From: Micromonospora humi
Lineage (GTDB): Bacteria; Actinomycetota; Actinomycetes; Mycobacteriales; Micromonosporaceae
Assembly: GCF_900090105.1 (NCBI RefSeq)
Contig: NZ_FMDM01000001.1
Span: forward strand, 558,001 to 622,000
DNA length: 64,000 bases
Direction: 5' to 3'
Made by a program: the position numbers and the translations under genes. Positions 17,829 to 27,779 of this stretch are shown piece after piece. Each line of letters begins with the position of its first letter. Position 1 is the first letter of the stretch. Below the pieces are notes generated by a model, which did no database searches, had not been told where the DNA came from, and saw only the letters and a list, made by a program, of their open reading frames with translations.

Positions 17829-19391
17829 TCACAACTGGCCGGGGAAGAAACCGTGCCGAGCCAGCGGCTCGACGATCTGGTGCTCCTCGTAGGACAGGTG
17901 GGACAGCAGCGTGTCGGTGAGCAGGTCCACCGCCTCCTGCAACGCGGTGAAGTCGCCGGGCGAGCCGATCAGCTCCACCAGCGCCCGGTCGACGCTCTCC
18001 ACCACCCCGTGGATCACCACGTGCTCCTGTTCCAGGCGGTCCAGCACCGGCCCCAACCCGGCGTCGGAGCGCCGCAGGTGCGGGAAGATCGAGGCGTCCT
18101 CCAGGCCGTGGTGCTGGGTCACCACGGTGCAGTACGCGGCGCAGTAGGCGCCCAGCGTCCAGTCGTTCTGCCGCATGGTCATCGCGTTCAGCGCGGCCCG
18201 GGCGCCGCCCGGCGACACCGCCCCACGCCGGACCTGGTCGAGCAGGTCGCGCACCTGGGCCAGCTCCTGGCGCAGGTGGTCGTGCACGTCCACCAGGTGC
18301 TGCCCGGCGGCCTGTCCGCGAGCCGGGTAGACGTGCCCGGCCGGCGGCGGCGGGGCGGTGGGACGGGTCGTCTCGTCCCAGAGCCGGCGGGCGCTGTGCC
18401 GTACCCCCGGGTCGGGGGTGGGGGTGACCGCGAGCGTGGTCGGACCGCCGGCGGCGGCCCGCTCCTCGGCCACGGCGCGCGCCCCGCTGCCCGGCGTGGT
18501 GCGCGCGGCGGCGACCAGCTCCCGGACGGCCGGCGCCACCTCCTGGGCGAAGAGCTGGATGGCGCGCGGTTCGTCGCTGCCGAGGATGAACGTGGTGACG
18601 CCGTGCTCCAGGGTGAGGCCGGCCAGCTCCTCGACCCACTGCTCCGGCGGCCCGGCGAGGAAGCCGGTGGACGAGCGGCTGAACGTGCCGGTGACGTTCA
18701 GCATCCGGCGGATCGCGCCCGGATCGCGCCCGGCGGCCCGCGCGCCCTCGTCCACCAGGGCGTTGAGCGCCGGCAGCTCGTCCGGTCCCTTCGGCAGGTA
18801 CGCCAACGACGGCAGCCAGCCGTCCGCGGCCCGCCCGACCAGCCGCAGCATGCGCGGCTTGTACGCGCCCACCCAGATGCCCACCGGATGTGCCGGCGCC
18901 GGCCCGCGCTTCGCCCCGACCACCCGGTAGTGCTCCCCGGCCACCCGGATCATGCCGCGCCGCTCGGTGCCCCAGACCTCGCGGATGACCTGGATCGCCT
19001 CGTCGAGCGCGTCGACCGCCGCGCCGGGGGTGAGTCGCCGACCGCCGGTCGCCTCGATCGCGTCCCAGAACGCGCCCGCGCCCAACCCCAGCTCGACCCG
19101 GCCGCCGCTGAGCAGGTCCAGGCTGGCCACGCTGCGGGCCAGCACCACCGGTTGGCGCAGCGGCAGGTTGAGCACGTTGCCGGCCAGACCGATCCGGTCG
19201 GTGGCGGCGGCCACGTACGACATCAGCGTCCAGGTGTCCAGGAAGCCCGGCTGGTAGGGGTGGTCCTGGAAGGTGACCAGGTCGAGCCCGGCCTGTTCGC
19301 AGAGCGTGGCCAGCGCGACCACCTGGTCGGGGTGACCGGCGTCGGGGGTGAGGAAGCCACCGAATGCCAGCTCGTGTCCGTGGTCGGTCAT
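17829..19391 (-). CDS. Luciferase-like (LLM) F420-type oxidoreductase fused to hemerythrin-like HHE domain
   Basis: 520 residues from ATG at 19391 (AAGGAG ribosome site). Residues 1 to about 310 are a TIM-barrel LLM domain (LAFGGFLTPDAGHPDQVVALATLCEQAGLDLVTFQDHPY, GLGAGAFWDAIEATGG). After an Ala/Pro-rich linker, residues about 360-520 form a hemerythrin four-helix bundle with HHGLEDASIFPHLR, LEQEHVVIHGVVE and LSYEEHQIVEPL, supplying the His/Glu/Asp di-iron ligands. The barrel probably uses F420 or FMN; the HHE part may bind oxygen, NO or sense redox state. Such fusions occur in actinobacteria, but the reaction is unknown. Confidence 0.85.
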   Translation of the reverse strand: MTDHGHELAFGGFLTPDAGHPDQVVALATLCEQAGLDLVTFQDHPYQPGFLDTWTLMSYVAAATDRIGLAGNVLNLPLRQPVVLARSVASLDLLSGGRVELGLGAGAFWDAIEATGGRRLTPGAAVDALDEAIQVIREVWGTERRGMIRVAGEHYRVVGAKRGPAPAHPVGIWVGAYKPRMLRLVGRAADGWLPSLAYLPKGPDELPALNALVDEGARAAGRDPGAIRRMLNVTGTFSRSSTGFLAGPPEQWVEELAGLTLEHGVTTFILGSDEPRAIQLFAQEVAPAVRELVAAARTTPGSGARAVAEERAAAGGPTTLAVTPTPDPGVRHSARRLWDETTRPTAPPPPAGHVYPARGQAAGQHLVDVHDHLRQELAQVRDLLDQVRRGAVSPGGARAALNAMTMRQNDWTLGAYCAAYCTVVTQHHGLEDASIFPHLRRSDAGLGPVLDRLEQEHVVIHGVVESVDRALVELIGSPGDFTALQEAVDLLTDTLLSHLSYEEHQIVEPLARHGFFPGQL

Positions 19392-19486
19392 CCGCCCCGC
19401 TCCTTGCGCGATCTTGCCTGGTCCCGGCCCACGGTAGCCCCACCGCCGGGCCGGCGACGGCGGACCCGCCACCGTGGACGCGGTAG

Positions 19487-20317
<831 letters not shown>

Positions 20318-20420
20318 TTCCCGGCTCGCGGCAGGTCCCGCGCTCCGTGCCTGTGCCGGGTCCGGGACGCATCCCGCTCCGTCGGCGGCACGAGTCCGCG
20401 GGCCGTGTCGTGGCGACCGG

Positions 20421-20463
20421 CGAGGGAACGCCCGGCCGCGTGGTCCGGTCGGGCGTTCCCTCG
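20421..20463 (+). terminator. Hairpin terminator after Rpf-like gene
   Basis: CGAGGGAACGCCCG (20421-20434) and CGGGCGTTCCCTCG (20450-20463) are perfect 14-bp complementary arms with a 15-nt loop, about 100 bp after the stop. There is no U-tract, as is common for actinomycete terminators. Confidence 0.75.
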
Positions 20464-20598
20464 CGACACGCCGGGGATGGTGGGCGTCCGTCCTGCTCCC
20501 GGCGTCGACGGCCGGCCGGGCGCGGCGGGTGACGTGGTTCCGTCGCCGGCGGTTGCTATGGTCACGAGGCTCGGCTAAGACGTGAAGAAAGCGCGGAT

Positions 20599-21048
20599 AT
20601 GACCAACGATGCGTTCTCGGCCGCCGCGAGCCTCGACGAGCTGCTGACCCGCACGCAGCAGGCGCTGGCCGCGATGCGGTCCCGGTCCTGCGTGCTCGCC
20701 GACGGCGAGCCGGGTGAGCTGCTCCGGGCCGAGGGTGCGGCCGCCGGCGGCCGGGTCCGGGCGGTCGCCGTCCAGGGTGGGCGGTTGCACTCGGTCGTCG
20801 TCGACCCGGAACTGGCCGGCGTGTCGCTGGACGTCCTCTGCGGACACCTGGTCGACGCCGTCAACGACGCGTTGAGCGAGTTGGACGCGCGGGTCGGCGA
20901 CTCCGCCCGGGCGGACACCGACGCGCTCGCCGCCCGGCTCGGCGGCCTGCCCGACCAGGCGGAGCTGTTCAGTCGGACGATGCACGAGGTGGCCGCGCGC
21001 ATCCGCCGCGACCGCGACGCGGTGACCCGCGCCGCCCACCCAGCCTGA
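20599..21048 (+). CDS. YbaB/EbfC-like nucleoid-associated protein
   Basis: 149 residues. An N-terminal helix (LDELLTRTQQALAAM), a beta-hairpin core (GRVRAVAVQGGRLHSVVVDPELAG) and a C-terminal helix (HLVDAVNDALSELDARV) follow the YbaB pattern. The C-terminal 40 residues (MHEVAARIRRDRDAV) are an extra helical tail. YbaB proteins bind DNA non-specifically as dimers; in actinomycetes small paralogues often accompany secretion or conflict genes, but here it stands alone between a riboswitch gene and a protease. Moderately sure of the family, unsure of the role. Confidence 0.6.
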   Translation: MTNDAFSAAASLDELLTRTQQALAAMRSRSCVLADGEPGELLRAEGAAAGGRVRAVAVQGGRLHSVVVDPELAGVSLDVLCGHLVDAVNDALSELDARVGDSARADTDALAARLGGLPDQAELFSRTMHEVAARIRRDRDAVTRAAHPA

Positions 21049-21073
21049 CCGCCCTTCAGCCGGAGACGCGGAA

Positions 21074-21106
21074 CGGCCGGCCGTCTCCGAGGGTGACGGC
21101 CGGCCG
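21074..21106. terminator. Bidirectional hairpin between YbaB-like and M4 protease genes
   Basis: CGGCCGGCCGT (21074-21084) and ACGGCCGGCCG (21096-21106) are perfect 11-bp arms around an 11-nt loop, placed between two convergent genes. Confidence 0.75.
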
Positions 21107-21118
21107 CTCGCGTCGCGG

Positions 21119-23179
21119 TCAGCTCAGCGTGACCGCGGTGTCGTCGACGACGAAGGACGTCTGGAGGGAGGCGTCCTCCACGCCGCTGAACGAGATGGTC
21201 GCCGTGGTGCCGGCCAGCGACGAGACGTCGAAGGACCGCTGCACGTAGCCGGTGGCCTTGTTCAGGTTGGAGTAGGTGGCCAGCGTGGTGCTGCCGGCCT
21301 TGACGGTCAGCTTGTCGTAGGCGGTGGTCGTGGTGGACTCCGCGCTGTCGATGTGCAGCCAGAAGCTCAGCGTCGCCCGGCAGCCGGCCGGGACGGTGAC
21401 CGACTGGCTGAGCGTGTCGGTGTGCGAGGAGCCGTAGCCGTCGAGCCACGCCTTGTACGAGCCGCCGTGCGCGGCCTGGCCGCTGTCGGTGGTGATGACG
21501 CCGGAGGAGGCGGTCCAGTTCACGTTGCCCGACTCGAAGCCGGGGTTGGCCAGCTTGTTGCCGGAGCAGCCGCCCGAGGGCGGGGTGGTGGTGGCGGTCG
21601 GCGTGGGCGTCGTGCCGCCGGAGCAGGTCGGGTCACCGGACTGCGCCGGCACGCTGACCGCGTCCCAGGCCGCCTTCACCGTGTTGAACTCGGTGCAGCC
21701 GGTCGGGTAGAGGTTCTTCGCCGCCTGCAGCGTCCAGGTGCGGTACTTCAGGTACGACGAGGACGAGGTCTTCAGCAGCATCGCGTTGTACATGATCTTG
21801 ATGGCCTTCTGGATGCCCAGGCCGGTCACGCTGCTGCTGTTGCAGGTGGAGCTGGTCGGCTGCCCGTTGGTGGGGCTGCTGCCGTTGGCCAGCAGGTAGA
21901 ACCAGTGGTTGCCGGGGCCGGCGGAGGCGTGCACCTCGCCGCCGGGGACGCTGCTGGAGTAGCAGTTCGGGTCGCCGAGGGCGCCCGGGTTGTACATGTT
22001 GCGGATCGGGCCGGAGCCGACCAGGTTGATCTTCTCGCCGACCAGGAAGTCCGGCGCGTCGTAGCTGGACGGCTCGTTGGCGAACCACTCGGTGGCCGCG
22101 CCGAACGTGTCCGCCACGAACTCCTGGGTGCCGCCGCCGGAGATGCCGCCCGGGGTGTGGTCGTCGATGCCGTGGCCGATCTCGTGGGCCACCACATCCA
22201 GCGAGCCGATCCACTGACCGGCGGTGTTCTTGCCGATCTGCACCTGGGTGCCGTCGTAGTAGGCGTTCTGGTCGTTCAGGCCAACCCGGATCGGCCAGTA
22301 GCCGCCGTTGCCGTCGGCGCCGTTGCGACCCAGCCACTGGTTGAGCATCTTGTGCTCGGTCTGGGCGCTGAACAGCGCGTCGACGCAGCCGGTCTCCTTG
22401 TTGGTGGCGGTGCCGTTGCCCCAGGCGTCGTCGGTGCCGCTGAACGTGGTGTTGTTCGCGGCGTCCTGGCAGCTGAGGTTGGTGACGGTCGGGTCCTTCA
22501 TGGTGAAGGTGCTGCCCGACTGGGTGGTGTTCAGCGCGAGCGGCGCGGGGCCGTTCCAGGCGCCGGTGCCGGTGCCGGCGACGATGTGCTCCTGCTTGCG
22601 CAGCACCGCCCCGGTGCGGGCGTCGACGTCGACGGTGAGCCGGCTGGGGCCGTCCGCGTCGGTGCCGCGCACCGTCGTCTCCCAGGCCAGCGCCGGGCTG
22701 GCGCCGAGCGTGTAGACGACGAGCGTGGTGCCCTCGACGGAGCTGACGGTCTTGAGCTGGCCGCGCGCCGTCTTCGCGGCGGCGGCCGAGGTCAGCTTGG
22801 GGGAGGTGGCGAGGGCGCCGATCGGCCGCTGCTGCGCGACGGAGGCGTACTTGAGGTTGCCGGCGCCGTCGGTGGCGAGCACGAAGTCACCGCCGACCAC
22901 CGGCAGGCCCTTGTAGGTGCGCTCGTAGGGCACGTACTGGGTGCCCTCGGAGGAGATGACCGGCTTCTGCACGAACGCGTCGTCGGAACCGGCCTGCAGG
23001 TAGGCGGGGCGGTTCGCGACCAGCGCGCGGGCCGAGTCGGCGGCCGCCGCGCGGGCCTGGGCGGGGTTGGGGGCGGCGGGCCCGGGTGGCGCGGCCTGCA
23101 CGGCCGCGGCGGTCCCGGCGGCGATCACGCCGGCCGCGGCCGCGCCGGTGAGCGCGGCGAGGCGAGGTGAGAGCTTCAA
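21119..23179 (-). CDS. Secreted thermolysin-like M4 neutral metalloprotease with C-terminal jelly-roll domain
   Basis: 686 residues if read from TTG at 23179, which has an AGGAG ribosome site 9 nt upstream and begins directly with the signal peptide (LSPRLAALTGAAAAGVIAAG); GTG at 23212 is the alternative. An FTP/PepSY propeptide (about 45-205) precedes the peptidase M4 domain with zinc motif HEIGH (H332, E333, H336), third ligand in GGGTQEFVADTFG (E353) and the catalytic His region VHASAGPGNHWFY. A Thr/Pro linker near 550 is followed by a beta-sandwich of about 130 residues (LANPGFESGNVNWTASSGV...) seen in many secreted hydrolases. It digests extracellular protein. No protease partner genes are adjacent. 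Confidence 0.93.
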   Translation of the reverse strand: MKLSPRLAALTGAAAAGVIAAGTAAAVQAAPPGPAAPNPAQARAAAADSARALVANRPAYLQAGSDDAFVQKPVISSEGTQYVPYERTYKGLPVVGGDFVLATDGAGNLKYASVAQQRPIGALATSPKLTSAAAAKTARGQLKTVSSVEGTTLVVYTLGASPALAWETTVRGTDADGPSRLTVDVDARTGAVLRKQEHIVAGTGTGAWNGPAPLALNTTQSGSTFTMKDPTVTNLSCQDAANNTTFSGTDDAWGNGTATNKETGCVDALFSAQTEHKMLNQWLGRNGADGNGGYWPIRVGLNDQNAYYDGTQVQIGKNTAGQWIGSLDVVAHEIGHGIDDHTPGGISGGGTQEFVADTFGAATEWFANEPSSYDAPDFLVGEKINLVGSGPIRNMYNPGALGDPNCYSSSVPGGEVHASAGPGNHWFYLLANGSSPTNGQPTSSTCNSSSVTGLGIQKAIKIMYNAMLLKTSSSSYLKYRTWTLQAAKNLYPTGCTEFNTVKAAWDAVSVPAQSGDPTCSGGTTPTPTATTTPPSGGCSGNKLANPGFESGNVNWTASSGVITTDSGQAAHGGSYKAWLDGYGSSHTDTLSQSVTVPAGCRATLSFWLHIDSAESTTTTAYDKLTVKAGSTTLATYSNLNKATGYVQRSFDVSSLAGTTATISFSGVEDASLQTSFVVDDTAVTLS

Positions 23180-23535
23180 GGGGGTTCGCTCCTGTTCTTG
23201 GGCGCGCCGCACGGAGCCCGGTGGGGTCGGGCGGCGCGATGGTGCGAGGCAGGGTGACGGCCGGTCACCGGAGCTGCCGGCGTGGCTCCGGGTCGACAGA
23301 TCGACCGTCCGAGCCGTCGGGGGTGACGACTCGTTGGTGCACGATCACACGCCGTCGGAGCCGTGAGCAATGGGTGACCTGGGCAACCGACTTGCGCCGG
23401 ACACCCCGCCGTCGACGCGAATTCAGGAAGCCATGATCTTCAATAGCCCCTGATCAGGGCGAACATTGTCGGCAGTGGACGAGTCCATGCCCGATCTGGG
23501 GTTCATGCCGCAGTTTCCGAATGGTGCACAGAGTT
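23180..23535. other. Intergenic region with a 12-bp palindrome
   Basis: Contains the promoter region of the M4 protease on the minus strand and the end of the PBP transcript. The only distinct element is CCCTGATCAGGG (23448-23459), a perfect 12-bp palindrome about 90 bp after the PBP stop, which may be an operator or a weak hairpin. No convincing coding frame is seen. Confidence 0.4.
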
Positions 23536-25848
23536 TCAGCGCGGTCCCCGGGTCCTCGTCGGCGGCCCGCCGGGCGGCGTCGTCAGCGAGGGCGACAGGG
23601 TCGGCCGCGGTCCGGGTCGCCGGCTCGAGCTGGGACTCGCACTCGACGGAGTCGGGCTCGCGGTCGGCGACCCGGTCGGCGACGCGGACGGGCTCGGCGC
23701 GGAGCTGCTCGGGACCGGCGCCGACGGGCTCGGCTCCGGCGTGTCGCCGGGAAAGGCCGGCTCGCGGAAGCGGTACTTCTCCGCGTCGAGCTTCATCGCC
23801 GCGGTGGCCCGGGTCATGAACTGGCGCCAGATCGGCGCGGCCCCGGTCGAGCCGTACACCTCGTAGCTGCCGCCCGTGGTCCGCAGCGGCTTGCCGTCGG
23901 TGGTGCCCAGCCAGACCGCCGAGGCGAGGGCGCCGGTCCACCCCACCATCCAGGTGTGCACGTTCTTGGTGGTGCTCTGCCCGGCCTGCCAGGTGCCGGT
24001 CTTGCCGGCGGAGTCCCAGCCGTTGTCCAGCCGGGCCGCCCGCACCCGGCGCAGCGTCCAGTCGAGCTGGTTCACCGCCTCGGCGTCGAGACCGAGATCG
24101 GTCTGCCGCAGCTGCTCGGTCCACACCTCGTCGTCACCCTTGGTCACCGACCGGACGAAGTGCGCGTCGGCCCGCCTGCCACCGGCCGCGAACGTGGCCA
24201 TCCCGTTGGCGTGGTCCTGCACGGTGATGCCGTACTGGCCGATGCCGACCTCGGTGGAGAAGTGCGTCGCCAGCTCGTCGGCCGGGTCGTCGCGCAGGTC
24301 GACCCGCTGCGGCCGAGGGTTGCCCCGCACCGTCTCCCACATCGACCCCACGCCGGCCTGCCGGGCCGTCTCGATGACCTTCGCGGTGCCCAGCTTCTCG
24401 GTCAGCTCGAAGTAGGTGACGTTCAACGAGGCGACGGTGGCCTCCCAGAGCGCGCAGTTCGGTTGGCACGACGCGTGCTCGGCGTTGCGGATCGGCCCGG
24501 CCGCGCTGCCCCGGGTCCGGCCGGAGGCGGGGAACTCCTTGGTGTCCGGCGAGTCGAACCGCTGCTTCACCGACATCCCGTCGCGCACGGCGGCGGCCAG
24601 GTCGTACACCTTGAACGACGACCCCGGCGGATGCTGGCCGAAGCCGCGCGCCTGGCCCTGCTCGTCGGTGTACCAGCCGGCGTAGTCGGCGCCGGAGCCG
24701 CGGTCGCCGCCGTAGTAGCCGAGCACCCGCCCGGTGCCCGGCTCCACCGCGACCAGCGCCGCCTGCCAGTTCTTCGGCTGGCCGCGGACCGCGGCCGGCG
24801 CGGTGTCCCGGCGGATGTCCGCCGCCGCCTCGGCCGCGTCCTGCACCCGCTTGTCGATGGTGGTGACGATCCGGTAGCCGCCGTCGCGGATCACCTCGTC
24901 CGGCTTGCCGCGGAACGCATCGGTCTCCCGCAGCTCGGCCAGCACGTGGTTGACCACCAGCCCGGTCGGCCGGTCCAGGTCGGAGCGGCCGGCGTCGCGG
25001 TCGATCGGCCGCACCGTGTCCGGGTACGCCAGGTCCGCCGCCTGCTGCGGGGTCAGGTAGCCGAGCTTCACCATGCCGTCGCGGATGTAGTTCCAGCGGT
25101 CGATCGAGTTCTGCTTGGCGAGCGCGTTGCGGCGCGGGTCGTAACCCGGTGCGCCCTGCGGGTCCGCCGGGTCCGCCTCCGGCTGCTTCACCAGGGCGCA
25201 GAGCACCATCGCCTCGGTGGGGGTGAGCTGCTGCGCGGCCGGGGCGTCCCGGCGGACGGTCTTGCCGAAGAACGTCTGCGCGGCCGCCTCGATCCCGTAC
25301 GCGCCCCGGCCGAACGGGACGGTGTTCAGGTAGAAGCCGAGGATCTCCTCCTTGCTGTACTTGTCGTCGAGCTTCCAGGCGATGACCGCCTCGCGCAGCT
25401 TGCGGGAGTAGGTGACCCCGCGCAGGTCCGCGGCGACCCGCGCGTACTGCTGCGTGAGCGTGGAGGCGCCCTGCCGCTGCCCGCCGCTGACGTTCGCCCA
25501 CGCCGCCCGCAGCACGCCCTTGACGTCGATGCCGCGGTTGGTCCAGAAGGTGCGGTCCTCGGCCGCCACGATGGCTTCCTTCGCCGAGTCGTTCATCGCC
25601 TCGTACGGGACGATGGTGCGGTTCTGCGCGCCCAGCTTCGCCATCGGCGTGCGGCCGTCGGCGTAGAGGACCGTTGTCGACTCGGGCAGCTTCAGGTCGG
25701 TGGGCGTCGGCACCGAGTCGAAGTAGTAGCCGCCGGCGACCAGCCCGCACCCGGCGAGCAGCGCGCCCACCGCCAGCACGACCAGCAGTCGCCGCCCCCG
25801 CCGTCGCGGTCGCTTCGGGACCGCGCCGTTGTCTCCGCTGTGCCGCAC
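23536..25848 (-). CDS. Class A penicillin-binding protein (transglycosylase-transpeptidase)
   Basis: 770 residues from GTG at 25848, chosen for its GGAGG ribosome site 6 nt upstream. Polymerises and cross-links peptidoglycan outside the membrane. A basic cytoplasmic start (KRPRRRGRRLLVVLAVGALL) gives one transmembrane helix. The GT51 domain shows AAEDRTFW (catalytic E97) and GASTLTQQYAR; the transpeptidase shows SSFK (S410-K413), SLN (475-477) and KTGT (616-619). A Pro/Ser-rich tail of about 75 residues ends the protein, as in many actinobacterial PBP1 homologues. Monocistronic. Confidence 0.94.
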   Translation of the reverse strand: MRHSGDNGAVPKRPRRRGRRLLVVLAVGALLAGCGLVAGGYYFDSVPTPTDLKLPESTTVLYADGRTPMAKLGAQNRTIVPYEAMNDSAKEAIVAAEDRTFWTNRGIDVKGVLRAAWANVSGGQRQGASTLTQQYARVAADLRGVTYSRKLREAVIAWKLDDKYSKEEILGFYLNTVPFGRGAYGIEAAAQTFFGKTVRRDAPAAQQLTPTEAMVLCALVKQPEADPADPQGAPGYDPRRNALAKQNSIDRWNYIRDGMVKLGYLTPQQAADLAYPDTVRPIDRDAGRSDLDRPTGLVVNHVLAELRETDAFRGKPDEVIRDGGYRIVTTIDKRVQDAAEAAADIRRDTAPAAVRGQPKNWQAALVAVEPGTGRVLGYYGGDRGSGADYAGWYTDEQGQARGFGQHPPGSSFKVYDLAAAVRDGMSVKQRFDSPDTKEFPASGRTRGSAAGPIRNAEHASCQPNCALWEATVASLNVTYFELTEKLGTAKVIETARQAGVGSMWETVRGNPRPQRVDLRDDPADELATHFSTEVGIGQYGITVQDHANGMATFAAGGRRADAHFVRSVTKGDDEVWTEQLRQTDLGLDAEAVNQLDWTLRRVRAARLDNGWDSAGKTGTWQAGQSTTKNVHTWMVGWTGALASAVWLGTTDGKPLRTTGGSYEVYGSTGAAPIWRQFMTRATAAMKLDAEKYRFREPAFPGDTPEPSPSAPVPSSSAPSPSASPTGSPTASPTPSSASPSSSRRPGPRPTLSPSLTTPPGGPPTRTRGPR

Positions 25849-25993
25849 GCGATGCCTCCGACTGCTCGGCCGAATCGTGTCCATGCCCGGCTCGCAGGCT
25901 AACCGACCTGCGCCGACAGCACCGGCCGGCGCGGCCGGGGCGTCCGCCCGACCCGGGCGGCGGCGCCGGAAAGCGGCCGGGCAGGATGCGGGC

Positions 25994-26764
25994 ATGCGCG
26001 ACGACGTACGCGGATATCTCGCCGACCTCGTCCGGCGCGCCCGGGACGTGCTCGGCGCCGACCTGGCCGGCGCGTACGCGGCCGGCTCGGTCGCGCTGGA
26101 CGCCTACCAGCCGGGGCGCAGCGACGTGGACGTGGCGTTGCTGGTCGCCACGCCGCCGTCCGTCGCGGCGAAGCGGGAGCTGGTGGACCGGCTGCGGCAC
26201 GAGTCGCTGCCCTGCCCGGCGCGCGGCCTGGAACTGGTCGTCTACCGACGGGAGGTGGCCGCCTCCGGCACGTCCGACCCGGGCTTCGAGATGGAGCTGA
26301 ACACCGGCGCCACGATGCCGTTCCGCGCCACCTACGACCCGGCCGACCGGCCCGCGGCGGACGGGCGGTTCTGGTACGCGCTGGACCGCAGCATCCTGCG
26401 CCAGTCCGGCCTGAGCCTGCTCGGCCCGCCCGCCGTCGACGCGTTCGCCGACCCGGCGCCGGCCGCGCTGCGGACGCTGCTGGTGGACGCGCTGCGCTGG
26501 TGGCTGGCACTGCCCACCCCGCCCGGCGACGCGCCGGCGCCGGGCGCGGAGGACGCGGTGCTCGGGGCCTGCCGCGCGCTGGTGCGCTGCCGCGACGGCG
26601 TCTGGCTGGGCAAGGTCGACGCCGGGCGGCGGGTGGCCGCCGCCGACCCGGACGCCGCGCTGATCCTCCGTGCGGTCGCCGCCCGCTCGGGCGGGCCGCC
26701 GCCGTCCGGGCCGGCGGCCCGCGCGTTCCAGCACCGGGTGCTGGCGCGGATCGAGGCCGGCTGA
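25994..26764 (+). CDS. Nucleotidyltransferase-domain protein (aminoglycoside adenylyltransferase-like)
   Basis: 256 residues from ATG at 25994. The N-terminal polymerase-beta-type motif AYAAGSVALDAYQPGRSDVD gives the GS and DxD metal site. A helical C-terminal half (about 140-256) with DAVLGACRALVRCRDGVWLGK resembles the DUF4111 part of AadA/ANT(9)-type enzymes. It could modify a small molecule such as an aminoglycoside, but actinomycetes encode several such paralogues of unknown substrate, so resistance should not be assumed. Confidence 0.75.
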   Translation: MRDDVRGYLADLVRRARDVLGADLAGAYAAGSVALDAYQPGRSDVDVALLVATPPSVAAKRELVDRLRHESLPCPARGLELVVYRREVAASGTSDPGFEMELNTGATMPFRATYDPADRPAADGRFWYALDRSILRQSGLSLLGPPAVDAFADPAPAALRTLLVDALRWWLALPTPPGDAPAPGAEDAVLGACRALVRCRDGVWLGKVDAGRRVAAADPDAALILRAVAARSGGPPPSGPAARAFQHRVLARIEAG

Positions 26765-26798
26765 CGAAACTCGATGTCGCCGGCCGTCCGGGCCTGGC

Positions 26799-26804
26799 TA
26801 GGGT
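26799..26804 (+). promoter_or_regulatory. Leaderless promoter -10 box of ABC-2 exporter operon
   Basis: TAGGGT ends 6 nt before the GTG start at 26811, so the transcript should begin at or within a base of the start codon. Confidence 0.6.
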
Positions 26805-26810
26805 CGGGCG

Positions 26811-27779
26811 GTGATCGAGGTACGCGACCTGGCCAAGCACTACCGGGTGCACCGGCGGCAGCCGGGCCTGGCCGCGTCGCTGCGGTCCCTGGTCCGCCGC
26901 GAGCATGTCACCGTCCGGGCGGTGGAGCGGGTCAGCTTCACCATCAGCGCCGGTGAGGTCGTCGGCTTCCTCGGCCCCAACGGGGCGGGGAAGACCACCA
27001 CCCTCAAGTGCCTCACCGGCCTGCTGCACCCGACCGCCGGCGCCGTGCGGGTGCTCGGGCACACGCCGCACCGCCGGGAGTCCGCGTTCCTGCGCCGCAT
27101 CTCGCTGGTGATGGGCCAGCGCAACGGGCTGTTCTGGGATCTCCCGGCGGCCGACGCGTTCGAGGTGAACCGGGCGGTGTACGGGATCGCCGAGGGGCCG
27201 TACCGGGCCGCGCTCGACGAACTGGTCGACCTGCTCGGCCTCGCCGAGCTGCTCGGCCGGCAGGTGCGGGTGCTCAGCCTGGGCGAGCGGATGCGGTGCG
27301 AGCTGGCCGGCGCGCTGCTGCACCGCCCGGACGTGCTCTTCCTCGACGAGCCGACGCTCGGCCTCGACGTCAACGGGCAGGCCGCGGTGCGGGCGTTCCT
27401 GCGCGACTACAACGACCGGCACGGCGCGACCGTGTTGCTGACCAGCCACTACATGGGCGACGTGACCGCACTGGCCCGGCGCGTGCTGGTCGTCGACCGG
27501 GGCACGTTGCGCTTCGACGGCGACCTGGCCGCGCTGGTCGAGGCGCACTCGCCGCACCGGCTGGTCCGGGTCACGCTCCGCGCGCCGGTCCCGGCGGCGA
27601 CCTGGGCCGGGCTCGGCGAACCGGTCACCGTCGACGGCGCGGTGGTCACGCTGGCGGTGCCCCGCGCCGAGACGGCCGCGGTCGCCGGCCGGCTGCTGGC
27701 CACGCTGCCGGTCGAGGACGTGGCGATCGAGGATCCGCCGATCGAGGAGATCATCCGGGCGGTCTTCGCCCATGCGTGA
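26811..27779 (+). CDS. ABC-2 type transporter ATP-binding protein
   Basis: 322 residues. Walker A GPNGAGKTT (about 60-68), signature LSLGERMRCE (about 158), Walker B VLFLDEPTLGLD and the H-loop TSHYMGD. The N-terminal YRVHRRQPGLAASLRSLVRRE insert is typical of the NatA/DUF990-linked ATPase group. The C-terminal 80 residues form the usual regulatory tail. It energises the two membrane subunits that follow, with an 8-bp overlap into the first. The substrate is unknown. Confidence 0.92.
   Translation: MIEVRDLAKHYRVHRRQPGLAASLRSLVRREHVTVRAVERVSFTISAGEVVGFLGPNGAGKTTTLKCLTGLLHPTAGAVRVLGHTPHRRESAFLRRISLVMGQRNGLFWDLPAADAFEVNRAVYGIAEGPYRAALDELVDLLGLAELLGRQVRVLSLGERMRCELAGALLHRPDVLFLDEPTLGLDVNGQAAVRAFLRDYNDRHGATVLLTSHYMGDVTALARRVLVVDRGTLRFDGDLAALVEAHSPHRLVRVTLRAPVPAATWAGLGEPVTVDGAVVTLAVPRAETAAVAGRLLATLPVEDVAIEDPPIEEIIRAVFAHA

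Noticed and set aside
25994..26764. Aminoglycoside resistance gene
   Set aside because: Only the nucleotidyltransferase fold is supported; substrate cannot be inferred from the motif.
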